A DNA stretch of 64,000 nucleotides from Bog-473 sp963770645. GTDB taxonomy: Bacteria; Actinomycetota; Acidimicrobiia; Acidimicrobiales; RAAP-2. Shown here one piece after another: positions 26,808 to 35,689 of the stretch (the first letter of the stretch is position 1; each line of letters starts with the position of its first letter). Location of the stretch: positions 2,170,001-2,234,000 of the forward strand of contig CAVYQL010000003.1 in the NCBI GenBank assembly GCA_963770645.1, in the 5' to 3' direction. A model generated the notes under the pieces. It did not search any database. It was not told the origin of the DNA and worked only from the letters and a program-made list of their open reading frames with translations. The position numbers were made by a program, and so were the translations under genes.

Positions 26808-28008
26808 CGTAGCGGCCGGACCCGAGTCGTCAGGGGCTGAGGTCATGTCGGCGATGCTCGACATGTCGTCGCCCCAGTCGAACTACAAGGCGGCGATAGA
26901 CGGCCCGGGTTTCGTGCAGCCAGCCGAAGGTCTCGTGCTGACCTTCGATCGCTCGTTGACCGAATACGTGCTCCGTCACCATGAACTCTTCTCGTCCCGC
27001 GTCGAGATGAGCTTGGGCAACGTGCGGCCGCTCATCCCGCTCAACGTCGACCCGCCGCTCCACTCGAAGTACCGCAAGCTTCTCGATCCGCTGTTCGCCC
27101 CGAAGCGCATGGACGAACAGGAGGAAGACATCACCCGGCGGGTCATCGCTCTGATCGACGGATTCATCGATGCAGGGGAGTGCAACTTCACGGAGGACTT
27201 TGCCGAGATCTTCCCGAGCTCGGTCTTCCTCGGATTGATGGGCCTTCCAGAAGAAGAGCTCCGCATGTTCCTGCGCATGCGCGACGGCATCTTGCACCCC
27301 GAGAAGATCGACCCGGACGCGCTCTTCGATGCCGAGAAGCGAGCAGCGGTCATGGCCGCGACGGGCCAGGAGATCTACGACTACTTCGGCGCCCTCGCTG
27401 ACGAGCGAATGAGAAAACCGGCCGATGACGTCATGTCGAAATTCGTCGTGTCCGAGGTGGAGGGTGAGCGACTGTCTCGCGACGACATCGTCGATATCTG
27501 CTACCTCATGCTCATTGCGGGTCTGGACACAGTCAGCGATTCGCTCACCTGCATGTACGCCTTCCTGGCCAACCATCCTGAGCATCGACGCCAGATCGCT
27601 CAAGACCCCGAGTGCGTCTCCGGCGCGGTCGAGGAGTTGCTGCGCTGGGAGTCGCCGGTGCCCTTCGGCGTCCCACGGGTCGCAACGGAAGACACTGCGC
27701 TGCCCAATGGCTGTCCGATCACGCAGGGAACCGCCGTCATGGTTCTCTACGGTGCGGCGAACGTCGACGCGAACCAGTGCCCGGAGCCCTTCGATGTACG
27801 TTTCGATCGCGAGTCCAATCGCCACATCGCGTTCGGTGGCGGCGTCCATCGATGTCTTGGATCACACCTCGCCCGCAGAGAGCTCCGCGTCACGTTGACC
27901 GAGTGGCACCAACGAATACCTGACTACTGGCTCAAGCCCGGTCACGAGCAACTCGAATACCCACCTGGGCTCCGCCACGTGAAAGACCTCACGTTGGCTT
28001 GGCGCTGA
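26797..28008 (+). CDS. Cytochrome P450
   Basis: This 403-residue soluble heme monooxygenase carries the I-helix AGLDTVSDSL near residue 243, the ExxR helix EELLRW near 282, and the heme loop FGGGVHRCLGSHLARREL near 350 with the axial Cys. Length is typical of bacterial class I P450s, which need ferredoxin and a reductase; neither is in this window. The ATG at 26797 has a weak AAGGGGAG site about 12 bases upstream, and an overlapping small reading frame precedes it. Codon use looks slightly less GC-extreme than neighbours. It converges with a second P450 at 28049. The substrate is unknown. Confidence 0.93.
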   Translation: MADDVAAGPESSGAEVMSAMLDMSSPQSNYKAAIDGPGFVQPAEGLVLTFDRSLTEYVLRHHELFSSRVEMSLGNVRPLIPLNVDPPLHSKYRKLLDPLFAPKRMDEQEEDITRRVIALIDGFIDAGECNFTEDFAEIFPSSVFLGLMGLPEEELRMFLRMRDGILHPEKIDPDALFDAEKRAAVMAATGQEIYDYFGALADERMRKPADDVMSKFVVSEVEGERLSRDDIVDICYLMLIAGLDTVSDSLTCMYAFLANHPEHRRQIAQDPECVSGAVEELLRWESPVPFGVPRVATEDTALPNGCPITQGTAVMVLYGAANVDANQCPEPFDVRFDRESNRHIAFGGGVHRCLGSHLARRELRVTLTEWHQRIPDYWLKPGHEQLEYPPGLRHVKDLTLAWR

Positions 28009-28048
28009 CTTCGACGGGTTCGCTCCGAAACGCCCGCTGGCGCGGCGA

Positions 28049-29296
28049 CTACTGGAGGATCAGCGGGAGGCTCCGGAAGCCGCGGAGCGCTTGGACCGGC
28101 TTGTACCGCAGCGAGTCCCGGTCCGCCGCGAGGCGCATGCGCGGGAAGCGGCGGGCGAGCTGACCGACGGCGATCTGGCCCTCGAGCCGCGCCAGCTGGT
28201 TGCCCAGACAGAAGTGCTTGCCGAAGGCAAACGTGAGATGACGATTGGGGTCCCGGCCCAGATCGAGGTCGTCGGGGCGTTCGAAGACCTCTTCGTCCCG
28301 GTTGGCCGAGATGATCATGCCCAGCACCTTGCTCCCTTTGGGGAGGTTCGTGCCGTCGATCTCGACGTCCTCCAAGAGGGTACGGGCGGCGCCACAGGGA
28401 ACAGGCGTCGTAAAGCGCAGGAGCTCTTCGACGGCGGTGGGTACGAGCGTGGGATCGTGGCGAAGGCGTTCGGCCTGCTCGGGGTGCTCAATGAGGGCAA
28501 GCGCCGAGCTCCCGATGAGATTCGCCGTCGTGTCGTGGCCGGCGAGCATCAGCAGGAAGATCATGGCGATCACTTCGTCGTCGTTGAGGGAGTCGCCGCC
28601 TTCGCTCGCGGACAGGAGTCCTGAGATCAGCCCGTCGTCGGGGACGGCGCGACGTTGCTCCGCCAGTCGTTCCAGAACGCGATAGAGCTTGCGGGCGGTC
28701 GGGACCGCTCGCAGCGCGTCGGCGGACGACCCACTGCCCAGTCGCACGACGAAGCGCTCCATCAGCTCGTGGAACTCGTCACGATCGTCGTCACCCACGC
28801 CGAGCATGGTCGAGATCACCGTCAGCGGCAGGGGAGTCGCGAACTCGCTGACGAGGTCAACGGTCTCGCTCCCCTTTTGCTCGAGCCGGTCCACGAGATC
28901 GCTGACGATGCGCTCGACGTCACCCTCCAGCTGCTGGACCATGCGCGGGGTGAAGGCCTTGTTGACGAGACGGCGGAGCCGGGCGTGATCGGGGTCGTCC
29001 TTGTAGACCATGGAGCTGGTGAGGAGCCGGAACATCTTGGGTAGATGCCGCATGAGAAAGGACGAGCCCTCACTGGTGGGGTCGCTGGAGAAGCGGACGT
29101 CGTTGTGCAGCAACAGGACGTGCTCGTGGCGGGTCAGCATGTAGCCGGCGCCGCCGAGCATCTGGCGTGAGTAGGCCCGTGACACCGGCATGGTGCGGCG
29201 CAACGCCGCGTACCGTGGGTACGGGTCGTTGAACATCATGGGATCGGCGAGGTCCGTCGTCTCTGGTCGGCTGGCCTCCGCAGCTGTGGCCGTCAC
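28049..29296 (-). CDS. Cytochrome P450 (second)
   Basis: The 415-residue P450 shows the I-helix LMLAGHDTTANLIG near residue 250, EELLRF near 290 (ExxR), and the heme loop FAFGKHFCLGNQLARLEG near 355. It starts at GTG 29296 and shares the 58-base divergent gap with the GntR regulator, which holds a GAGTAT site. It is not a close copy of the neighbouring P450 by eye, so the pair likely acts at different positions or on different substrates. Confidence 0.93.
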   Translation of the reverse strand: MTATAAEASRPETTDLADPMMFNDPYPRYAALRRTMPVSRAYSRQMLGGAGYMLTRHEHVLLLHNDVRFSSDPTSEGSSFLMRHLPKMFRLLTSSMVYKDDPDHARLRRLVNKAFTPRMVQQLEGDVERIVSDLVDRLEQKGSETVDLVSEFATPLPLTVISTMLGVGDDDRDEFHELMERFVVRLGSGSSADALRAVPTARKLYRVLERLAEQRRAVPDDGLISGLLSASEGGDSLNDDEVIAMIFLLMLAGHDTTANLIGSSALALIEHPEQAERLRHDPTLVPTAVEELLRFTTPVPCGAARTLLEDVEIDGTNLPKGSKVLGMIISANRDEEVFERPDDLDLGRDPNRHLTFAFGKHFCLGNQLARLEGQIAVGQLARRFPRMRLAADRDSLRYKPVQALRGFRSLPLILQ

Positions 29297-29332
29297 GCAC
29301 TCGACCAGGCGTTCCGGGTTCGATTCACCGTA

Positions 29333-29350
29333 AATGAGTATAACCTATTT
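29333..29350. promoter_or_regulatory. GAGTAT operator-like site between P450 and GntR
   Basis: AATGAGTATAACCTATTT lies 37 bases before the P450 start and ends 4 bases before the preferred GntR start. It overlaps an upstream ATG (29334) that I therefore do not use. This position fits autoregulation of the double GntR gene and control of the P450. Confidence 0.45.
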
Positions 29351-29354
29351 CCCG

Positions 29355-30809
29355 ATGGCACCTCGGTCCTCCGTTGCTCCCCCGGCCTTGGCTCCAGCAG
29401 CCGTGCTCGCCCCCGTTGCGGAGTCCTCCGAATCGAAGCTGGCCGCGAGAGTGGCGCGCCGCATCCTCACCGACGTCGTGGACCGTGGCTGGCCGGTCGG
29501 TGACGTGCTGGGGTCCCAGGCGGACCTGATGGCGCGCTACGGCGTCAGCCGTGCGGTGTTCCGCGAGGCGGTGCGCCTCGTGGAGACGCAGCAGGTCGCC
29601 GCGATGCGGCGAGGCCCCGGAGGAGGTCTGGTCGTGACCGAGCCGACGGTCGACGCGATCATCGACGCCGCGGTGCTCTACCTGCACCGGGCCAACACTC
29701 GGTTGGATGAGGTCTTCGAGGCGCGCATCGTGCTCGAAGAGATCGCGGCCGAGCTGGCGACTGACCGCCTCACCGACGTGGACGCGGCAGGCCTGCGCTC
29801 ATTGGCTGCCGACGAAAGAAGTGGCGCCGTCACGAACCACCGTGCGCTCCATGGCCGGCTGGCGGCGATCGCCCGCAACCCGGCCATCGAGCTCTTCGTC
29901 GACATCCTCAACCGGGTCGCCTTCTTGTACTTCCGCGGCGGGTCGTCGTTGAGCGAGGGGACGCTCGCCGCATCCCAGCACGCCCATGCACGCATCATCG
30001 ACGCGGTGCTCGAGGGCGACGGCGACGGAGCACGCCGCCGCATGCGCCGGCACCTCGAGGCGGAGTCGACGTACCTGCAGAACCGTCACGTCTCACGCCA
30101 GTTCATGCCGCGCAGCGTCGCCCTGGGTGGAGGCGTGAGCAACAAGCGGGCCGAGGACGTGGCCCGCGCCATCCTCCAGGACGTCGTGGCCGACGACCTG
30201 GAGCCGGGGTCCTTCCTCGGTTCCCAGTCGGAGCTCATCGAACGGTACGGCGCGAGCCGCGCCGTCTTCCGCGAGGCGCTCCGGCTGCTCGACCATCACC
30301 AGATCGCAACGATGCGACGGGGACCCGGCGGGGGACTCTTCGTCGCGGTGCCGAGCGTCCGCGGCGTGAGCGAGGTCGTCGCCGTCTATCTCACCCGCCG
30401 GGGCATTTCGATGGCGGATCTCGTGGAGCTGCGCATCCGGGTCGAGCTCGCGCTGGTCGACCTGGCCATCGAGCGAGAAGACGTGGACCGCGAGACCGAC
30501 CTGCAGCTGGCACTGCGGCACGAAGAGACGATGTCCATGGCTGATTTCGCCGACGACGGCCACAACCTCCATGCCGTGATCGCCAGCCTCGCCGGCAATC
30601 GCGTCCTCGAGTTGGTCGCACTGGTTCTCATCCGGCTGATGCGGCTCCATCAGATCGAGGCGGTCACCGAGGACGACCGTCGCCGCGCCGCCGCCGCGGT
30701 GTCGCGGGCCCACGGCGCCATCTCCGAGGCGATCGTCGACGGCGACGGCGAGGCGGCGCGCCGGCGTATGCGGCGCCACCTGGAAGCGGTCGGGACGTAC
30801 CTCCGCTGA
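29355..30809 (+). CDS. Double-headed GntR/FCD transcriptional regulator
   Basis: The 484-residue protein carries two complete FadR-type units in tandem. Unit 1 has a winged helix (LAARVARRILTDVV, then YGVSRAVFREAVRLVETQQVA with RRGPGGGLVVTEPT) and an FCD ligand domain to about residue 225. Unit 2 repeats this with AEDVARAILQDVV, YGASRAVFREALRLLDHHQIA, RRGPGGGLFVAVPS and a second FCD domain ending HLEAVGTYLR. Ordinary members have one unit of about 230 residues and act as dimers, so this protein may work as a covalent pair. I chose ATG 29355 because the earlier ATG overlaps an operator-like site. A second such protein is at 59091. Confidence 0.9.
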   Translation: MAPRSSVAPPALAPAAVLAPVAESSESKLAARVARRILTDVVDRGWPVGDVLGSQADLMARYGVSRAVFREAVRLVETQQVAAMRRGPGGGLVVTEPTVDAIIDAAVLYLHRANTRLDEVFEARIVLEEIAAELATDRLTDVDAAGLRSLAADERSGAVTNHRALHGRLAAIARNPAIELFVDILNRVAFLYFRGGSSLSEGTLAASQHAHARIIDAVLEGDGDGARRRMRRHLEAESTYLQNRHVSRQFMPRSVALGGGVSNKRAEDVARAILQDVVADDLEPGSFLGSQSELIERYGASRAVFREALRLLDHHQIATMRRGPGGGLFVAVPSVRGVSEVVAVYLTRRGISMADLVELRIRVELALVDLAIEREDVDRETDLQLALRHEETMSMADFADDGHNLHAVIASLAGNRVLELVALVLIRLMRLHQIEAVTEDDRRRAAAAVSRAHGAISEAIVDGDGEAARRRMRRHLEAVGTYLR

Positions 30810-30837
30810 AGGCGGCCACCGAGTGGGACGGTGGTGG

Positions 30838-31881
30838 TCAGGTCGTCGAGAACACCTTGCGGGAGTAGTACCAGACGGCCAACGCGCTGAGCACGACCGC
30901 GAAGACGAGGAGTGCGCCGATCTGGGGCAAGGTGTCTCCGAACGATGCGTGATCCGAGATCAGCTTGACGAACGCGTCCATCGCCCATGCCTGCGGCACG
31001 GCGTGCCCGACGTGGTTCACCGTCGGGCTGACCGCATTGAGCTGGTAGACGCAACCTCCGAGCATGCCCGCGATGATCGCCACGATGACCGCGGTGGCGA
31101 TGGCCTGCTCCTGCGAACGCGACCACGTTCCGATGATGACGGACAAGGCGGCGACGCTGATCCCGAGCAGCGCGACCACGAGGAAGACGCTGAACGGGTT
31201 TCCCCAGTGCACGTTGAAGAGGATGATGCCCACGAAGATGAGCCCGATGGCCATTGCGATCGCGGTGACCATCATGCTGGCCATCTGGCCGAACACGATC
31301 GCCCGTTTGTGCACCGGCGCCGCGGACAGGCGTTGCAGCACGCCCAGGCGACGGGTCTCGACCATGCCTGCGGACAGGACGAGCACGGCGATCCCCATGA
31401 AGAGCACGAGGTTGGCCGGCGCCACGTACCAGAAGGGGCTCAGCGGCGCTTCGGTCCGGGTCGCACCGAGCGTCGTATCGGTGAACTTGGTGTCCTTCCC
31501 CTCGGCCGCCATGAGGTCCATCAGTGCGACGGCGTCGGTGCGGGCCTGCACCGCATCGGTGGAGGCGGACTCGATCACGAAATCAGCCCGGACCGAGCCG
31601 CTCGTCGAGGGCAACTGGACGAGCCCGGCGACCACCCTCCCCCGCAGGATGTCGTCGGTGAGATCGGTCCGGTTGGCTTCGACGCGAACCTTGATCCCGT
31701 CGGTCGACTCGGCCAGATGCAGCAGGCGCGCCGACGGGTGCAGCAACCCGATGGGCTCCTTGGGGCTGCCCTCGAGCAACCCGGTGATCAAGATGATGAG
31801 CACGGGGACGAGCGTGCTGATGATGAGCAGCCGCCGATCGCCCATGGCGCGGCGCAGGTTCACCCGGATGACGGCGATCAC
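30838..31881 (-). CDS. ABC-2-type exporter permease
   Basis: The 347-residue membrane protein has the ABC-2 layout: one N-terminal membrane segment (LLIISTLVPVLIILITGL), an extracytoplasmic loop of about 130 residues, and five more membrane helices from about residue 165 on. The cytoplasmic segment with ETRRLGVLQRLSAAPVHKR is typical of DrrB-like permeases. Its start is 4 bases after the stop of the next permease, so the two permeases and the ATPase form one operon. The complex should export a hydrophobic drug-like or lipid molecule. Confidence 0.9.
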   Translation of the reverse strand: MIAVIRVNLRRAMGDRRLLIISTLVPVLIILITGLLEGSPKEPIGLLHPSARLLHLAESTDGIKVRVEANRTDLTDDILRGRVVAGLVQLPSTSGSVRADFVIESASTDAVQARTDAVALMDLMAAEGKDTKFTDTTLGATRTEAPLSPFWYVAPANLVLFMGIAVLVLSAGMVETRRLGVLQRLSAAPVHKRAIVFGQMASMMVTAIAMAIGLIFVGIILFNVHWGNPFSVFLVVALLGISVAALSVIIGTWSRSQEQAIATAVIVAIIAGMLGGCVYQLNAVSPTVNHVGHAVPQAWAMDAFVKLISDHASFGDTLPQIGALLVFAVVLSALAVWYYSRKVFSTT

Positions 31882-31885
31882 CGGC

Positions 31886-33154
31886 TCACGGCTCCACCAT
31901 CTTGCGCACCCTGGTCATGGCGAGCCCACCCGTCACGGCCGCGATCGCCAGGAGGACCAAGACGGGTCCGATGACGCTGCTGGCCGGCTCCCGCAATTGG
32001 TCGAGTCGCCCGAAGCCGACCAGCGCCCACCCGTTCGGTGTCCCGAGTGCCAGCACCTGGAAGACGTCAGGGAGCGAGCCGGACGGGAGCAGGTTTCCCC
32101 CGAGAAGAGCGAGGAACAGGCCGACCAGCAGGGTGATCCCGAAGGCCTGCTGCTCAGTCTTGGCCAGCGACGTCAAGAAGACGCCGATGCCACACATCGC
32201 GACGGTGGCCGCCACGCACATGAGCAGGACGCCCAGGGGGCTCCCCCAGTCGGCACCGAAGGCGAGGGTCGTGACAGCCCAGATGACGAAGATGGTGGCC
32301 AGTCCCGTCACGAAGATCGCCAGCAGCTTCCCGAGCACGATCGTCGTCGGGCGCACGGGTGCCGCAGTCACCCTGGCCAGCGTGCCTGCCGCCCGCTCCA
32401 TCAAGAGAGATCGCATGCCGAGGCCGCTCCCGATGAAGAGGAACACCACCGCGATGTTCGGTGCGAAGAAGTTCAGGTTGACCTTTCCGCCGTGCCCGAC
32501 GTTCTGCGTCGTGATGGCGACGGTGGCAGAACCAGAATCCGCTTCCCTGCTTCGACCGGACCCGTCTGACGCCGACCCCGCCGTCCTCCCGGCTGCCGTC
32601 GTCTCGGCTGCCGTCGTCTCGGCTGCCGTCGTCTCGGCTGTCGCGGTCCCGGCCGCCGCCGTCGCCGTCCTCGTTCCATTCCCGTCGTGCGGCACTCTCG
32701 CCGCGTACAACACACTCGAGAGCCCTGCTGCCACGGACTCGGCGTACTCCTCCCCGAGCTGCGACGTCCCCTTCGTCACCTCGTCGAAGCCCGGGGTGTT
32801 CGTCGCACCCGGATCGACAATCGGGACGAGGAGACTGTCGAGGTGCAGCTGATCGTGCAGCAGGGCCACTCCACCGTCGAGCCGACCGTTCACGACGGCG
32901 TCCTTGACCGCCTGCTGGCTTGGCATCGCGACCACCGTCACCCCGGCCGGCAGTTGGCTCGCTCGCACCGCAGCGGCCATGAGCTGGGGCGAGGCGCCCG
33001 ACACCCCGATGTGCACCGATGTCGCCTCGGCCCCACCGGCGAAGGAAAGCCCGAGGACCGCCGACATCAACAGTGGCGCCGCCAGGCACCCGATGAGGAC
33101 GGAGCGATCACGGAGCCGGCGGCGGAGCTCGTTGAGCGCGATGACGCGGATCAA
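31886..33154 (-). CDS. ABC-2-type exporter permease with a repeat-containing loop
   Basis: The 422-residue ABC-2 permease has an N-terminal membrane helix (LIGCLAAPLLMSAVLGLSF), a long outer loop and a C-terminal membrane block starting near residue 220 with IAVVFLFIGSGLGMRSLLMERAAGTLARVTAAPVRPTT. The loop includes a low-complexity stretch of TAAET repeats coded by a 15-base tandem repeat (32591-32635), which probably varies in copy number. Its start overlaps the ATPase stop. It would pair with the other permease as a heterodimer. Confidence 0.9.
   Translation of the reverse strand: MIRVIALNELRRRLRDRSVLIGCLAAPLLMSAVLGLSFAGGAEATSVHIGVSGASPQLMAAAVRASQLPAGVTVVAMPSQQAVKDAVVNGRLDGGVALLHDQLHLDSLLVPIVDPGATNTPGFDEVTKGTSQLGEEYAESVAAGLSSVLYAARVPHDGNGTRTATAAAGTATAETTAAETTAAETTAAGRTAGSASDGSGRSREADSGSATVAITTQNVGHGGKVNLNFFAPNIAVVFLFIGSGLGMRSLLMERAAGTLARVTAAPVRPTTIVLGKLLAIFVTGLATIFVIWAVTTLAFGADWGSPLGVLLMCVAATVAMCGIGVFLTSLAKTEQQAFGITLLVGLFLALLGGNLLPSGSLPDVFQVLALGTPNGWALVGFGRLDQLREPASSVIGPVLVLLAIAAVTGGLAMTRVRKMVEP
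32591..32635. repeat. 15-bp tandem repeat (3 copies) in the permease loop
   Basis: GGCTGCCGTCGTCTC is repeated three times exactly. On the coding strand it gives a repeated five-residue unit (ETTAA) in the extracytoplasmic loop of the permease; a fourth partial copy follows. Confidence 0.85.
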
Positions 33155-34116
33155 TCGCGCAGCTCCTTGCCGGTGAGGCTCAAGAAGACGTCTTCAAGAT
33201 TCGCCGATCGCACTTCGACGCCGATCAGCTCGATCCGCTGTCTCGCCGCCACCGCGACGACCGCGGGGAGCACGGCCGGGCCGTGGTCGGTGGTGAGCTC
33301 GAGATGGGTGTCCACCTCGTTGACGTCGTGAATGTCGCCGAGCGGGCGGCACGCCGCGGCCAGCTCGTCGAGATCTGCCTCCGCGCACGTGAGGTGGACC
33401 TTGTCACGACCGCCGTGCGTGGCGATCAGCGCGTCGGCTGTCCCTTCGGCGATCAGGTGCCCGTCGTCGATGATCCCGATGCGGTCGCACAGCTTGGCTG
33501 CCTCTTCCATGTAATGGGTCGTGTAGAGGACGGCGATCCCCAGCTGCGCGACCGTCTCCAAGATGGCGTTGCGGCTCTGCGGGTCGACGCCCACGGTCGG
33601 TTCGTCCAGGACGAGCAGTTTGGGCTGGTGGAGCAGGCCGGCCGCCATGTTGGCGCGCCGCTTCATACCCCCCGAATAGGTGCCGATCCGGTCTTTGCCC
33701 CGGTCCGCCAGGCCGACGAGGGCCAGCGTCTCGGCGATCCGGCCCTCGAGCTCCTTGCCCGAGAGACCGTAGAGCTGGCCGAAGAAGGTCAGGTTCTCGG
33801 CGGCGGTGAGGTCCGGGTAGAGCGCGAGGTCCTGGGGCACGTACCCGATGGCCGCCTTCGCCTCGAGGGTGCCGCCCTCGAACCCGTCCACCCAGACGTC
33901 TCCGTCGTCTGGGAGCGCGAGCCCGCACAACATGGAGATGGTCGTGGTCTTGCCCGCGCCGTTCGGCCCGAGGAGGCCGTAGCACTCGCCTTCGGCGATG
34001 GAGAAGGACACGCCGTCGACCGCCAGCCGGTCGCCGTATCGTTTGCGGAGGCCCTCGCACGACAGCATCGGCCGCAGTCCGGTCTCCGTGCCGACGCTTC
34101 CGACCGCCTGCTGCAT
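33151..34116 (-). CDS. ABC exporter ATPase (DrrA-like)
   Basis: The 321-residue ATPase shows GLLGPNGAGKTTTISML (Walker A) near residue 50, the YSGGMKRRANMAAGLL signature near 145, KLLVLDEPTVGVDP (Walker B) and a switch His in YTTHYMEEA. The C-terminal 90 residues are the extension found in drug-export ATPases of this group. I chose ATG 34116, which has GGAGG about 5 bases upstream; a GTG at 34119 is nearly equal. It overlaps the next gene by 4 bases. A perfect-arm AAAAGAG/CTCTTTT site lies 19 bases upstream of the start. Confidence 0.92.
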   Translation of the reverse strand: MQQAVGSVGTETGLRPMLSCEGLRKRYGDRLAVDGVSFSIAEGECYGLLGPNGAGKTTTISMLCGLALPDDGDVWVDGFEGGTLEAKAAIGYVPQDLALYPDLTAAENLTFFGQLYGLSGKELEGRIAETLALVGLADRGKDRIGTYSGGMKRRANMAAGLLHQPKLLVLDEPTVGVDPQSRNAILETVAQLGIAVLYTTHYMEEAAKLCDRIGIIDDGHLIAEGTADALIATHGGRDKVHLTCAEADLDELAAACRPLGDIHDVNEVDTHLELTTDHGPAVLPAVVAVAARQRIELIGVEVRSANLEDVFLSLTGKELRD

Positions 34117-34134
34117 CACACCCTCCGGAACGAC

Positions 34135-34152
34135 AAAAGAGGACCCTCTTTT
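34135..34152. promoter_or_regulatory. Operator AAAAGAG-GACC-CTCTTTT before the exporter operon
   Basis: Perfect 7-base inverted arms with a 4-base spacer lie 19 bases before the ATPase start. The AAAAGAGGACCC left half also occurs at 60593-60604. Confidence 0.55.
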
Positions 34153-34255
34153 TGCAGGCTAGCAGACCGGGTGCGGGCGGATCGGTCGGAGCCCTGAGGC
34201 TCAGCTTGCAGGGCGAATTGATCGAACGACCCCTTCGGGACGGTTGGCCCGAACA

Positions 34256-34273
34256 GAAAAGAGTGTGATGAAT
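34256..34273. promoter_or_regulatory. GAAAAGAGTGTGATG operator-like site
   Basis: GAAAAGAGTGTGATGAAT matches the first 11 bases of the sites at 8017 and 37525. It is in the middle of the 310-base divergent gap 34117-34426, which otherwise holds no gene. Confidence 0.35.
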
Positions 34274-34364
34274 TAGCGGTGGGTTGAGGCCGTCGTCAAC
34301 GAGCACCCGCAGGCCGGAGCGGTTTCGAATCACGACGTCACCCCCGAACTCGCTCCAGAAGGGA

Positions 34365-34381
34365 TTTAAGGATACTCTTTC
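34365..34381. promoter_or_regulatory. Operator-like site before the thiolase
   Basis: TTTAAGGATACTCTTTC lies 45 bases before the thiolase start. Read on the other strand it is GAAAGAGTATCCTTAAA, matching 16 of 17 bases of the site at 57738. Confidence 0.55.
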
Positions 34382-34426
34382 TCGCGACCGGAACGCCCGG
34401 AAGCGACGAGGATCGAGGACAACGAC

Positions 34427-35665
34427 GTGACCGAAGCGTGGATCATCGACGCCTGCCGCACACCGCGTGGCATCGGCAAGGCCGGCAAGGGTGGGCTCAC
34501 GGCACTGCACCCCCAGGTCCTCGGCGCCACCGTCTTGCGCGCGCTGGCCGAGCGCAACGGGCTCGACACCGCGGACGTCGATGACATCGTCTGGGGCACC
34601 TCTATGCAGGTGGGGACCCAGGGTGGCGACCTCGGACGCATGGCCGCGCTCGATGCGGGCTATGCCACCACGGCCAGCGGTGTCACCCTCGACCGTTTCT
34701 GCGGCTCCGGCATCTCGGCGGTCAACTTCGCCGCCGCCTCTGTCATGGCCGGCATGGAGGACGTCGTCATCGCCGGAGGCACGGAGATGATGTCGTCGTA
34801 CGCGGCAAACGTGTCGAGGTCACGTTCCCCGTTCCTCGACAGCGGGAACGACCACCTGCGCGCCATGCATCCCCAGACCAATCAGGGCGTCGCCGCCGAC
34901 GCCATCGCGACCCTGGAGAAGATCGACCGACGGGCCGTGGACGAGCTGGCGGCGGAGTCGCAGCGCCGGGCCGAGGTGGCCATCAAGGAGGGACGCTTCG
35001 ACAAATCCCTCGTGACGGTGCACAACCTCGACGGGACGGTGGCGCTCGAGAGGGACGAGTACCCCCGCCCGGGTACGACAGCCGAAGCCCTGGCCAACCT
35101 CGCCTCGTCCTTCGAGGCGCTGGCCGACATCCCTCTCGACGAGAACGGCACGACCTACCGCGGCCTCGTGCTCCAGAAGTTCCCCGGCCTCAGGATCGAC
35201 CACGTCCATCACGCCGGCAACTCGTCAGGGGTCGTCGACGGGGCGGCTGCGTTGCTGCTGACCACGCCCGCCTATGCAACGGCGCACGGGCTGCGGCCCC
35301 GGGCCCGCATCGTCGCCACGGCCAACATCGGCGACGACCCCACCTTGATGCTGAACGCCCCGGTCCCGGCGACCAAGAAGGTCCTCGCCAAGGCCGGCAT
35401 GTCCCTCGGTGACATCGACCTGTTCGAGGTCAACGAGGCCTTCGCCGTCGTTCCCGAGAAGTACATCAGAGACCTCGAGATCGACCGCGAGAAGATCAAC
35501 GTCAACGGAGGTGCGATCGCCTTGGGCCACCCCATCGGGGCGACGGGCTCCCTCCTGGTGGGCACGGCGCTCGATGAGCTCGAACTACGTGACCAACAGG
35601 TGGCCCTCATCACCATGTGCGCCGGTGGCGGCATGGCACCGGCGGTCATCATCGAGCGCGTCTAG
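34427..35665 (+). CDS. Acetyl-CoA acyltransferase (thiolase)
   Basis: The 412-residue thiolase removes acetyl-CoA or propionyl-CoA from a 3-oxoacyl-CoA. The nucleophile Cys is in LDRFCGSGISAVN near residue 92, the His in GGAIALGHPIGATGS near 367, and the second Cys in TMCAGGGMAPAVIIE near 397. The start is GTG 34427. By eye it resembles actinobacterial FadA proteins of beta-oxidation and sterol side-chain loci. The alpha/beta hydrolase follows 24 bases later, probably as one transcript. Confidence 0.94.
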   Translation: MTEAWIIDACRTPRGIGKAGKGGLTALHPQVLGATVLRALAERNGLDTADVDDIVWGTSMQVGTQGGDLGRMAALDAGYATTASGVTLDRFCGSGISAVNFAAASVMAGMEDVVIAGGTEMMSSYAANVSRSRSPFLDSGNDHLRAMHPQTNQGVAADAIATLEKIDRRAVDELAAESQRRAEVAIKEGRFDKSLVTVHNLDGTVALERDEYPRPGTTAEALANLASSFEALADIPLDENGTTYRGLVLQKFPGLRIDHVHHAGNSSGVVDGAAALLLTTPAYATAHGLRPRARIVATANIGDDPTLMLNAPVPATKKVLAKAGMSLGDIDLFEVNEAFAVVPEKYIRDLEIDREKINVNGGAIALGHPIGATGSLLVGTALDELELRDQQVALITMCAGGGMAPAVIIERV

Positions 35666-35689
35666 GGCGCGGTCGACGCACCGGCCGCC

